A program made the translations under genes and the position numbers. Under the pieces are notes generated by a model. That model ran no database searches. It was not told where the DNA came from and was given only the letters and a program-made list of their open reading frames with translations. Shown in pieces: positions 1-8,523 of a stretch of DNA of 33,203 nt. Position 1 is the first letter of the stretch. Each line of letters begins with the position of its first letter. The stretch is from Dehalococcoidales bacterium (GTDB taxonomy: Bacteria > Chloroflexota > Dehalococcoidia > Dehalococcoidales > GCA-2688105): NCBI GenBank assembly GCA_030640255.1, contig DAOWJS010000103.1, forward strand, positions 1 to 33,203, in the 5' to 3' direction.

Positions 1-14
1 AAAGGAGGAGTAAA

Positions 15-1349
15 ATGAGAAAGATTGATGTAAGGATTATAGGGGGAAGTGCTGCTGGCATTGAGGCAGCGATTATTGCCCAACAACAGTACCCTTCTAA
101 GAAGGTTATTGTTGTTCGAAGGGAAGAAAAGACTCTTGTTCCCTGTGGTATCCCTTATATTATGGGAACTTTGGGGTCTGCAGAGGAGGATGTGATACCT
201 ACCGCCCTTTTAGGCGATGTCGAGTTAATAGTTGATGAGGTTACTTCCATTAATAGGGAAGCGAAGAGTATAACTACCACTGGAGGCAAGACTATTGGCT
301 ATGACAGGCTGGTACTGGCTACAGGCTCACGGCCAACGGTACCTCCCATACCAGGTGCTGATTTGGAGAATGTCTTTACCATCAGAAAGGAGATAGATTA
401 TCTCCAGAAACTGAAGGAGGCTTTAAAGCAGGCTAAGGATGTAGTCATCGTTGGTGGTGGCTTCATCGGGGCCGAATTTGCCGATGAGTGCCGCAAGATG
501 GGAGTTAATGTAACCATTATTGAATTACTAGATCACTGTCTCATGTTAAACTGTGATGAGGATTTATGCATCCGAATTGAGGACAAGATGAGAGAAGTTG
601 GGGTACAAGTGAATACTATGTGCCGGGTAAAATCAATTGTTGGCGATAAGAAAGTTGAGCATGTGGAGTGTGATAAAGGGCTGCGTTTTAAAGCAGGCGT
701 AGTAATTCTAGCCATAGGTGTAGTGCCCAACACTGAGCTGGCTCATGATGCCGGATTGAAGATTGGTGAACAGAGAGGCATATGGGTTGACCAGTATATG
801 ATAACCAGTGACCCTAATATCTTTGCCATCGGTGATTGTGCTGAGAAGTTCTGCTTCTTCACCGGTAAACCCACGGCCACCCGTCTTGCCTCAGTAGCTA
901 CCAGAGAGGCTAGAATCGCTGGGGCTAATCTCTTCCAGACACGGCGGCGTAGAAACCGGGGCACCATAGGTGTATTCGGGACTATGATTACTGATACTGC
1001 CATGGGAGTAGCCGGGCTCACTGAGAGAGCAGCCAAGAATTTAGGCTTTGATTTAGTTACCGGAGAAGCAGCCGCGATGGACAAGCATCCCGGAGCAATG
1101 CCAGGTGCTAGAGAACTGCGTGTCAAGCTTATCTTTGACCGAAGTTCAGGGAAAATGATAGGTGGTGAGGCCTGTGGAGGCATAACTGCAGGTGAGATTG
1201 CCAATGTCATGGCTCAAGCTATCGCTGGTGGAATGACAGCAGATGAGATAGCTGCTGCCCAGATAGGCACCCACCCTGCGCTGACAGCATCACCATTAGT
1301 TTATCAGATTGTAAATGCCGCTGAAGAGGCTGTAGTGAAGCTACGTTAA
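15..1349 (+). CDS. FAD-dependent pyridine nucleotide-disulfide oxidoreductase (CoA-disulfide reductase / NADH oxidase-like)
   Basis: N-terminal FAD motif GGSAAGIEAA, single active-site Cys context LVPCGIPYI, NAD motif VVIVGGGFIGAEFA, FAD motif IFAIGDCAE, C-terminal dimerisation domain GTHPALTASPLVYQ; RBS aaaggagg upstream. Confidence 0.9.
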   Translation: MRKIDVRIIGGSAAGIEAAIIAQQQYPSKKVIVVRREEKTLVPCGIPYIMGTLGSAEEDVIPTALLGDVELIVDEVTSINREAKSITTTGGKTIGYDRLVLATGSRPTVPPIPGADLENVFTIRKEIDYLQKLKEALKQAKDVVIVGGGFIGAEFADECRKMGVNVTIIELLDHCLMLNCDEDLCIRIEDKMREVGVQVNTMCRVKSIVGDKKVEHVECDKGLRFKAGVVILAIGVVPNTELAHDAGLKIGEQRGIWVDQYMITSDPNIFAIGDCAEKFCFFTGKPTATRLASVATREARIAGANLFQTRRRRNRGTIGVFGTMITDTAMGVAGLTERAAKNLGFDLVTGEAAAMDKHPGAMPGARELRVKLIFDRSSGKMIGGEACGGITAGEIANVMAQAIAGGMTADEIAAAQIGTHPALTASPLVYQIVNAAEEAVVKLR

Positions 1350-1363
1350 GGAGGAGGAAAGCT

Positions 1364-1642
1364 ATGCCAATTTATGACTTCAGGTGCCGGGAGTGTGGCA
1401 GAGTCTTGAAGATATTTCTTCGTGATACCAATCAGATGGCTCGCTGCTCTGGCTGTGGGAGTGATAATATGGAGAGGCTTTTCTCAACATCCTATATGAT
1501 AAAGATGAATGCTTCAGCGCCAGGTACCACCTGCTGCGGCAGAACCGAGCGCTGTGAAACGCCCCCTGCTCTACAGAGGGCGTATGCCGCAGAGAGTAAA
1601 GGCATATATATGCAGATATTAGCTCAGGAGGTCTATAAATGA
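1364..1642 (+). CDS. FmdB-type zinc-ribbon protein
   Basis: MPIYDFRCRECGRVLKI...ARCSGCGSDNMERL: two CxxC pairs typical of FmdB family. Confidence 0.8.
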   Translation: MPIYDFRCRECGRVLKIFLRDTNQMARCSGCGSDNMERLFSTSYMIKMNASAPGTTCCGRTERCETPPALQRAYAAESKGIYMQILAQEVYK

Positions 1643-1977
1643 GGTATGCAATACCAGTAAGTAGCGGCGGGCTATCAGCACACTTTGGTCACTGCGAGCA
1701 TTTCGCTTTGATTGACGTTGATGAAGAAAAAAAGAAAGTTTTGGGAAAGGAGCTTGTCCCCTCACCGGGGCACCAGCCTGGACTTCTCCCCCAATGGCTG
1801 GCTGAGCAGGGAGTCTCAGTGGTGATTGCTGGTGGGATGGGCTCCCGTGCTCAGAGCCTTTTTAACCAAAACCACATCGGCGTTGTCATTGGCGCTCTTG
1901 AGAGCGACCCGGAGAAGGCAGTCTTGAATTATCTGAATGGCATGCTGGCTATTGGGGATAATATATGTGACCACTAG
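1639..1977 (+). CDS. NifX/NifB-type dinitrogenase iron-molybdenum cofactor biosynthesis domain protein
   Basis: MRYAIPVSSGGLSAHFGHCEHFALIDVD...VSVVIAGGMGSRAQSLFNQNHIGVVIGA, typical of the family. Confidence 0.85.
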   Translation: MRYAIPVSSGGLSAHFGHCEHFALIDVDEEKKKVLGKELVPSPGHQPGLLPQWLAEQGVSVVIAGGMGSRAQSLFNQNHIGVVIGALESDPEKAVLNYLNGMLAIGDNICDH

Positions 1978-2004
1978 GACGGAAACTGAAATGGAGGAAA
2001 GCTT

Positions 2005-3009
2005 ATGGTAACTGAGGAGCAGGTAAGGGAAAGCCTGAGTCAGGTGCTGGTTCCCGGTATCAAGCGAAGTCTAGAAGCTTTGAATCTGGTTCGTAAGGTC
2101 ACTGTGTCTGACCAAGAGGTTAAGGTTACTCTGGCTTCAGCAGCGCTAAGTAGTGGTGCTCAGGACTGGGTTAAGACCAAGACGAAAGAAGTCATAGAGA
2201 AGCTACCTGAGGTAAACAAAGTAGAGGTAGAATTTATTGAGGCTAAGCCGGCAGAGCTGAACAAGATTGGCCACACCTTTGCTGTAATGAGTGGCAAGGG
2301 GGGTGTGGGTAAGTCGTTAGTAGCTAGCCTGGCGGCGGTAGTGCTAAAGCGTCAGGGTTATGAGGTGGGTATCCTTGATGCTGACATCACCGGCCCCAGT
2401 ATTCCCAAGATGTTTGGCATCACTGCCCGACCTGCTGGCAGCGAAAGTGGCATACTGCCGGTGCTGTCAAGGTCAGGCATAGCGGTGATGTCCATCAATC
2501 TTCTTCTACCCAGCGAGGATGATGCCGTTATCTGGCGTGGACCCCTGATTGGGAAAACAATTACCCAGTTTGGGGAAGATGTACTCTGGGGCAAACTTGA
2601 TTATCTAATTATAGACCTGCCTCCGGGCACAGCTGACGCCCCACTTACTGTAATGCAATCATTCTCGGTATCAGGGGTTATTATCGTTTTCACCCCTCAA
2701 GACCTAGTTGAGATGATAGTTAGAAAGGCAATAAACATGACTCAAAAAATGGGAAAACCTATCCTGGGTGTGGTGGAGAATATGAGCTATTTATATGTAC
2801 CTGAAATAGATAAAAAAATTGAACTCTTTGGTAAAAGTCACGGAGAGGAAATGGCACAAGCAGCCCATGCTCCGCTTTTGGGACAACTACCAATAGACCC
2901 AGAGTTGGCTAAGCTGTGTGATGAGGGAAATATTGAGCGTTATGATGCTGAAATTATGAATAGCTTCAGTAAGTCTCTTTCCGAAGCGATATCAGCTAAG
3001 GCAGGCTGA
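2005..3009 (+). CDS. Mrp/NBP35-family Fe-S carrier P-loop ATPase with N-terminal MIP18-like domain
   Basis: VMSGKGGVGKSLVASLAAVVL deviant Walker A; LDADITGPSIPKMFG; LDYLIIDLPPGTADAPLT. Confidence 0.92.
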   Translation: MVTEEQVRESLSQVLVPGIKRSLEALNLVRKVTVSDQEVKVTLASAALSSGAQDWVKTKTKEVIEKLPEVNKVEVEFIEAKPAELNKIGHTFAVMSGKGGVGKSLVASLAAVVLKRQGYEVGILDADITGPSIPKMFGITARPAGSESGILPVLSRSGIAVMSINLLLPSEDDAVIWRGPLIGKTITQFGEDVLWGKLDYLIIDLPPGTADAPLTVMQSFSVSGVIIVFTPQDLVEMIVRKAINMTQKMGKPILGVVENMSYLYVPEIDKKIELFGKSHGEEMAQAAHAPLLGQLPIDPELAKLCDEGNIERYDAEIMNSFSKSLSEAISAKAG

Positions 3010-3025
3010 TACAGGAGGCAATGCC

Positions 3026-3475
3026 ATGACTTCATCATGGGAGCAGTTTGAAGAACTTATCAAAGCCGAGATGAGGAAGGTCTACTCCGAGACAGCTATT
3101 GACCATTCCATGAACCCCAGAAATGTAGGCGATATGAAGGATGCCGATGGCTTTGCTAAGGTAACTGGTCCCTGTGGTGATACTATGGAGATATGGCTCA
3201 AAGTAAAGAACGGCACTGTTGCCAATGCTACTTTCATGACTGATGGCTGTGGAACCAGCATTGCCGCAGGTAGCATAGTTACTGAGCTGGCCAAGGGAAA
3301 GAGCATTAGTGAAGCCCGAAGGATTAACCAGCAGGATGTCTTAAGTGCTTTAGGCGGGCTGCCGGAGGAAAGCGAACATTGTGCTCTTCTGGCGGCAAAT
3401 ACACTGAGGGGAGCAATAAGAGATTACCTGGCGATGAAGAAGGAGCCATGGAAAAGGGCTTACCGCAAACATTAA
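3026..3475 (+). CDS. NifU/IscU-like Fe-S cluster assembly scaffold
   Basis: DHSMNPRNVGDM, GPCGDTMEIWL, DGCGTSIAAGS, EHCALLAANTLRGAI: three conserved scaffold cysteines. Confidence 0.9.
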   Translation: MTSSWEQFEELIKAEMRKVYSETAIDHSMNPRNVGDMKDADGFAKVTGPCGDTMEIWLKVKNGTVANATFMTDGCGTSIAAGSIVTELAKGKSISEARRINQQDVLSALGGLPEESEHCALLAANTLRGAIRDYLAMKKEPWKRAYRKH

Positions 3476-3490
3476 GGAGAGGAATAGACA

Positions 3491-4138
3491 ATGCCACCCA
3501 TAGTTTCAGTCATAGGTAAATCAAAATCAGGTAAGACAACCCTTATTGAGAAGCTGATTCCAGAATTAAGGTCGCGTGGTTACCGGGTGGCTACCATCAA
3601 GCATATCCCTCAGGGCGTTAGCTTTGATGAGCCAGGTAAGGATAGCTGGCGCCACATTCAGGCAGGGAGCGAGGCTACAGCTATTAGCTCCCCGGATAAG
3701 ATTGTGATGATAAAGCCTGTTGCTCAAGATGCTAGTCTTGATGAGATAGCACGCCTCTTGGGTGAGGACTACGACATTATCTTAACTGAAGGCTTTAAGC
3801 AGGGAAATGTCCCCAAGATAGAGGCCCACCGTAAGGATGCAGGCTCACCCCTCAAAGATATTAAGAAACTTATTGGCATAGTCACCGATGAACCTCTGGA
3901 AACCAAGGCAAGGCAGTTCCCCCTAGACGGTATTAAGGACATTGCTGACCTTCTAGAGAAAGGCTTTATAAAGCCACAAGCAGAGCGGGTATCTCTTCAC
4001 GTTAATAATACGCCCATAACCTTAACCGCCTTCCCTAAGCAAATCATAAGCAATGTCCTTCTGGCTATGGCCTCCTGCCTGAAGGGGGTGGGAGAAATCA
4101 GGAATCTCCAGATTTTCTTGAAGAAGGGGCGAACATGA
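3491..4138 (+). CDS. mobB: Molybdopterin-guanine dinucleotide biosynthesis protein MobB
   Basis: VSVIGKSKSGKTTLIEKLIPELRSRGYRVATIKH P-loop; DIILTEGFKQGNVPKIEAHR. Confidence 0.88.
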   Translation: MPPIVSVIGKSKSGKTTLIEKLIPELRSRGYRVATIKHIPQGVSFDEPGKDSWRHIQAGSEATAISSPDKIVMIKPVAQDASLDEIARLLGEDYDIILTEGFKQGNVPKIEAHRKDAGSPLKDIKKLIGIVTDEPLETKARQFPLDGIKDIADLLEKGFIKPQAERVSLHVNNTPITLTAFPKQIISNVLLAMASCLKGVGEIRNLQIFLKKGRT

Positions 4139-4224
4139 GCCTGAAAGATTACTACCAGATACTTGGTGTAAGCAGAGATGCGAGTGCTGGAGATATAAAG
4201 AAAGCCTTCCGCCGCCAATGTTGA
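4135..4224 (+). pseudogene. Truncated DnaJ J-domain stub (29 codons)
   Basis: ATG overlaps the mobB stop (ATGA). Translates MSLKDYYQILGVSRDASAGDIKKAFRRQC*, matching the start of a J-domain; stops before the HPD motif. Confidence 0.8.
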
Positions 4225-4252
4225 CAGGGCTAAGGCATGTGGAGGCAGGATA

Positions 4253-5026
4253 ATGGTAAATTCTATTATCTATGGACCGGTACCATCCTGGCGACTAGGC
4301 AGGTCACTAGGTATAGACCTTTTGTCCACCAAAGGAAAGGCCTGCTCTTTTGATTGTATCTATTGTCAGCTGGGAAGGACTACTCACCCACTGGTGGAGC
4401 GAAAGGAGTTTGTCAGCCTGGATAAGCTTGCCGAGGAACTGAAAGTAGTAAGAGACATTGCTGCCGACTATGTTACCTTCTCCGGGGTAGGAGAACCAAC
4501 ATTGGCTTCTAACCTTGGTGAGGCGATAGCGCTGGTAAGGTCAGTTTTAGAACTACCAGTGGCCGTGATCACCAATTCTTCACTAATGACCAGAGAAGAT
4601 GTGCGCCACGAGCTTGGTTTAGCTCATGTGGTGGTAGCCAAGGTGGACGCCCCAAGTGAAGAGCTGTTTCGGCAAATTAACCGGCCTTCTGTAGGATGCA
4701 GCACTCTTGATGGAATTATCCGCTCTATCCAGCTTTTCAGACAGGAATATGAAGGCAAGCTGGCTCTCCAGATGATGTTCGTTGAGGCAAATAAGAGCTA
4801 CGCACCGGAGATGGCAAACATAGCTGAACAGCTCTTACCCGATGAAGTACAGATTAACACGCCGCTACGCCCTTGTGCCGTTCCACCTCTAGCTCCTGAA
4901 GACATTAGCGCCATACGACAGGCATTCTCCAGTCTCAGGGGTGTAGTGACAGTATACCAAGCATCAAGGCCTGACGTTGTCTCTTTGAATCAGGAGGAGA
5001 CGTTACTGCGTCGGCCGGAGCTTTGA
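4253..5026 (+). CDS. Radical SAM protein (COG0731-like Fe-S oxidoreductase)
   Basis: CSFDCIYCQLGRTT = CxxxCxxC; YVTFSGVGEPTLASNLGEAI. Confidence 0.88.
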   Translation: MVNSIIYGPVPSWRLGRSLGIDLLSTKGKACSFDCIYCQLGRTTHPLVERKEFVSLDKLAEELKVVRDIAADYVTFSGVGEPTLASNLGEAIALVRSVLELPVAVITNSSLMTREDVRHELGLAHVVVAKVDAPSEELFRQINRPSVGCSTLDGIIRSIQLFRQEYEGKLALQMMFVEANKSYAPEMANIAEQLLPDEVQINTPLRPCAVPPLAPEDISAIRQAFSSLRGVVTVYQASRPDVVSLNQEETLLRRPEL

Positions 5027-5052
5027 CCACCTAGGAACTAGAGCGGGCGTGA

Positions 5053-5370
5053 CTCGAGGTTCAGAACTCTCTATCGGATAGGAAGCTTGATATCGAAGAT
5101 ATGTCGCTTACGCAGAGCTATGTGGCTGTTCTGAAGAGCTTACTGGAATCCGCTCCAATACTCGAGCAAAAAGCATACTTGAAGTCATTTGTCAGAAGTA
5201 TTGAGGTATCCAAATCTGAGGTTACTGTAAACTACTCTCTTCCGATGCCCATATCCAATACCGGTAGGGAAAGTGTTGGAGTTCTTGCTTTTAGATTGAG
5301 TGGTAGGCCGTGCAGGTCTCGAACCTGCGACACCCTGATTAAAAGTCAGGTGCTCTGCCAACTGAGCTAA
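5053..5370 (+). pseudogene. C-terminal remnant of a large serine site-specific recombinase, running into antisense tRNA-Lys
   Basis: Open from the codon after TGA at 5050-5052: LEVQNSLSDRKLDIEDMSLTQSYVAVLKSLLESAPILEQKAYLKSFVRSIEVSKSEVTVNYSLPMP; the tail GRPCRSRTCDTLIKSQVLCQLS is antisense tRNA. No catalytic domain upstream. Confidence 0.72.
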
Positions 5371-5376
5371 CGGCCC
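5304..5376 (-). tRNA. tRNA-Lys (anticodon UUU)
   Basis: Reverse complement GGGCCGTTAGCTCAGTTGGCAGAGCACCTGACTTTTAATCAGGGTGTCGCAGGTTCGAGACCTGCACGGCCTA folds as a cloverleaf; TTT anticodon in CTGACTTTTAATCAG; GGTTCGAGACC T arm. Confidence 0.95.
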
Positions 5377-5488
5377 GTATTTAACCTTAGTGAGTTGTCA
5401 CAGCGATACTTTGTTTATACGCTCCGATTTTAGCAAAGCTGGGATACCAATGCAAATATGACACGTTAGGGCACTGATTCTTTTTAGC

Positions 5489-5713
5489 TTATTTCCTGCC
5501 CATCTTGGTCAGGAGCCAGGAGACCCATTGCTCAATTCCCTGACCAGTGACACAAGAGACTTGAAAAATCTCTACTTTCTTGTTTATCCCCTTGATTGCT
5601 TGAGAAAAAGTCTGAATATCAAACTCCAGGTATGGCAAAAGGTCAATTACTGTCTCCTCACATCCGCCACACGAAGCACACCAATAAAAAGCAAAACAAT
5701 TTCGGGTTGTAAT
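5489..5713 (-). pseudogene. In-frame chimera: [NiFe]-hydrogenase small-subunit-like N-terminus joined to HypB C-terminus
   Basis: Minus strand reads ITTRNCFAFYWCASCGGCEETVIDLLPYLEFDIQTFSQAIKGINKKVEIFQVSCVTGQGIEQWVSWLLTKMGRK*. The first part resembles hydrogenase small subunits (CxxC near N-terminus). IDLLPYLEFD...VSCVTGQGIEQWVSWL resembles the C-terminus of HypB. No ATG at the expected start. Confidence 0.6.
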
Positions 5714-5726
5714 GCGGAGGAGGGGG

Positions 5727-7460
5727 CTATCCCTTGAATCGGTTGGTAATGGGCAATCTCCTATCTCTACCGAATGCCCGGGGAGTTACCTTGACCCCTG
5801 GCGGCGCCTGGCGACGCTTATACTCGCTCGTGTCCACTAACCAGGCAGCCCGCCTGACCACCTCTTCATCAATTCCCATAGCCATAATCTGCTCTACGCT
5901 TTTGTCCTCCTCGACATAAGCGGTTAACACCGGGTCGAGCAGGTCGTAGGGAGGCAGGGTGTCAGTATCCTTTTGTTCCGGCCTTAGCTCAGCCGAGGGC
6001 ACCTTGTCTATGATGGTGGAAGGTATAAGCTCCAACCCGGCTATTGAGTTTCGGTATCTGGCGAGTTTGTAGACCATGGTCTTGTATACGTCCTTTAGCA
6101 CGGCAAAGCCACCGGCCATATCCCCAAACAACGTGGTGTAGCCGGTGGCCATTTCGCTCTTGTTGCCCGTGGTCAGAACCAGCCAGCCGAATTTGTTGGA
6201 TAACGCCATGAGGATATTGCCTCGGACACGAGCTTGAATATTTTCCTCAGTCACATTGGGCTCAGTCCCTTCAAAAGATGGAGCCAGCATCTCAAGGTAG
6301 TCTTGAAAAACCTTCTCAATAGGGATAGTTATCAGCCTGATATCCAGGTTATGAGCCAGCAACTCAGCGTCTGAAATACTGCCCGGAGAAGAGTATCTTG
6401 AGGGCATCGCTACCCCGACCACGCTTGATGGCCCCAGGGCGTCAACGGCAATAGCAGCCACTAAGCTGGAGTCAATGCCTCCAGAAAGACCAATCAGTAC
6501 CTTCTCAAAACCATTCTTGATGATGTAATCGTGCGTGCCCAACACCAGCGCATCATAGACCTCCCCGGGCAGGCCATGCACCTCAAGTTGCCTTGGCGGT
6601 AGCGGTGGTTTTGGAGCTGCCGAAGGCACTTCAGACACCACTAATTTGGTCTCACGCCACCCTTGCTCTTCCAGAAGCGGCGTCCCCTTTCTCCACCTAG
6701 GGTCGTGAAGACGCGCCCGAAAGACAGCCTCAACATCAAGGTCAGCTACTATCAGGTCTTCTTCAAACTGCTTACCCCTGGCTATCAGCCGCCCCTTCTC
6801 ATCCAGCACCAGGCTATTGCCATCAAAGACCAGCTCATCCTGCCCTCCTACCAGATTGTTGTAAGCCACGATAGCTACATTGTCCGAGGCACGGGCTCCC
6901 ATCATTCTTTCCCTGAAGTCTCCCTTGCCAAAATGATATGGCGAAGCACTTATGTTCACTATGACCTCAGCCCCGGAGTAGACTTGTACCGTAGTTGGCC
7001 CGCCCTCGTACCAGAGGTCTTCACAAATGCTGATGCCGACACCAACGCCAGCTATGATATAGACGGGATACTCCTTCCCCGCCTGAAAGTAGCGGTTCTC
7101 ATCAAAGACTCCGTAGTTGGGCAGGTATATCTTGTGATAGACACTAACCAGCTTGCCATCGTGGATGACAGCGGCAGCATTGTAGATGTCACCTTTGGCA
7201 TCAACGAAACCAACCACCAGGGTAAGCCCCGAGGAGTGTTCAACCACCTGGTCAAGAGACCTTAGATTTTCCTCGATAAACCGTGGCTTAAGCAGAAGGT
7301 CCTCCGGCGGGTAGCCGCAGATGGCAAGCTCAGGAAAGGTAAGGAGGTCAACCCCTAAAGACCTGGCTTCGGTGATGGCTTCCAGAATCTTCTGAGTGTT
7401 ACCCTGAAGGTCACCAACGGTAGTATTGATCTGAGCCATACCTATTCGTAGTCTGCGCAC
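5727..7460 (-). CDS. nadE: Glutamine-dependent NAD+ synthetase (nitrilase domain + synthetase domain)
   Basis: N-terminal CN-hydrolase (LLTFPELAICGYPPEDLL, ISICEDLWYEGG), C-terminal IGLSGGIDSSLVAAIAVDALG, LTTGNKSEMATGYTTLFGDMAGGFAVLKDVYKT. Confidence 0.96.
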   Translation of the reverse strand: MRRLRIGMAQINTTVGDLQGNTQKILEAITEARSLGVDLLTFPELAICGYPPEDLLLKPRFIEENLRSLDQVVEHSSGLTLVVGFVDAKGDIYNAAAVIHDGKLVSVYHKIYLPNYGVFDENRYFQAGKEYPVYIIAGVGVGISICEDLWYEGGPTTVQVYSGAEVIVNISASPYHFGKGDFRERMMGARASDNVAIVAYNNLVGGQDELVFDGNSLVLDEKGRLIARGKQFEEDLIVADLDVEAVFRARLHDPRWRKGTPLLEEQGWRETKLVVSEVPSAAPKPPLPPRQLEVHGLPGEVYDALVLGTHDYIIKNGFEKVLIGLSGGIDSSLVAAIAVDALGPSSVVGVAMPSRYSSPGSISDAELLAHNLDIRLITIPIEKVFQDYLEMLAPSFEGTEPNVTEENIQARVRGNILMALSNKFGWLVLTTGNKSEMATGYTTLFGDMAGGFAVLKDVYKTMVYKLARYRNSIAGLELIPSTIIDKVPSAELRPEQKDTDTLPPYDLLDPVLTAYVEEDKSVEQIMAMGIDEEVVRRAAWLVDTSEYKRRQAPPGVKVTPRAFGRDRRLPITNRFKG

Positions 7461-7637
7461 ACTAATTCCTCCACCCGTAGCGAACTACACTCGACTCACC
7501 AGCTTGGGTAAGCATCACTCTTTACTATACTCAGCTTCAAGCCGAAAAGCAATGGCTTTACTGTTAAAAACGCCCGTTATCAGCACCAGAATGTAGTCTA
7601 TTTCCAAGAATCGGTTTTTTATGATACATTTATAACA

Positions 7638-8522
7638 ATGGTTAACTGGGCACAAGTTATATTTAATTCCGGCGTCACCGGTAGCCTGTATCTTATTGGA
7701 GCTGTAGGTCTTACCTTAACCTATGGTTTGTCTAAATTCCCAAATTTTGCTCATGCTGAATTTATGACTTTGGGTGCCTATATAGGATATTTTGTGGCTG
7801 AGCAATTAGGATTAGGCTTACCGCTAGCTCTGCTTGTTGCCTTCTTGATTGCTGGGCTAGTGGGGGTTCTATGTTACCGTGGTATTTTTCAGCCCCTAGC
7901 TAAAAGGGGAGCCAGCATCATCCATCTTATGGTGGCTTCTATAGCCCTGGGCTTTATCCTCAGGCATTCCATTGGTGCTGCTTGGACTTGGAAACCCTTG
8001 TATTTTACTGCTACCTGGTCTGCCTTCGATGCAGGTCCACTGAGAATCACTGGCCTTTGGCTCTGGCTTATCTTTGCCGCTCTAGTTTTATCGCTTGCCA
8101 TGCACTTCCTCTTGATGAATACCAAGATAGGCAAAGCCATCAGGGCAAGCTCCAGTAATCCCGAGCTTGCCTTAGCCTCCGGCATCAACGTTGATCGAGT
8201 GATTTGGATAACTTGGTTTATTGGTGCTGGACTCGCTGCCGTTGCTGGCATCTTTCGCGGTGCAGATACTCAGATTTGGCCCATGACAGGCTGGGACATC
8301 ATATTACCCATCTTCGCCGTTGCCATACTTGGTGGCATCGGCAACTTCTATGGGGCAATAGCCGCCGCCTTTATCATTGGATTAGCTGAAAATATCGGGG
8401 TGGTGGGTTTGATAGCCTTGGGGCTTTCTACAACATATCGTACAGGTATAGCTTTCTTGATTCTCATAATAACCTTAATTGTAAGGCCACAGGGACTAGC
8501 TATGTTGTTTAGGAGGGCTTAA
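7638..8522 (+). CDS. Branched-chain amino acid ABC transporter permease (LivH-type)
   Basis: Hydrophobic; GLTLTYGLSKFPNFAHAEFMTLGAYIGYF and AVAILGGIGNFYGAIAAAFIIGLAENIG; first gene of a five-gene liv order. Confidence 0.9.
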   Translation: MVNWAQVIFNSGVTGSLYLIGAVGLTLTYGLSKFPNFAHAEFMTLGAYIGYFVAEQLGLGLPLALLVAFLIAGLVGVLCYRGIFQPLAKRGASIIHLMVASIALGFILRHSIGAAWTWKPLYFTATWSAFDAGPLRITGLWLWLIFAALVLSLAMHFLLMNTKIGKAIRASSSNPELALASGINVDRVIWITWFIGAGLAAVAGIFRGADTQIWPMTGWDIILPIFAVAILGGIGNFYGAIAAAFIIGLAENIGVVGLIALGLSTTYRTGIAFLILIITLIVRPQGLAMLFRRA

Positions 8523-8523
8523 T

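Noticed and set aside
533-1210. Minus-strand ORFs 533-733 and 743-1210
   Set aside because: Antisense to the clear flavoprotein CDS; low-complexity Ser/Pro/Ala-rich products typical of shadow ORFs. The same reasoning applies to the other antisense ORFs in the track (e.g. 2358-2594, 17853-18395, 23551-23898, 27394-27852).
5528-5737. Plus-strand ORF of 69 aa (MLNSLTSDTRDLKN...)
   Set aside because: It is antisense to the hydrogenase/HypB chimera, which has recognisable motifs; the plus frame has none.
6663-7265. Plus-strand 200-aa ORF inside nadE
   Set aside because: Long, but fully antisense to the strongly supported NAD+ synthetase; no recognisable domain.
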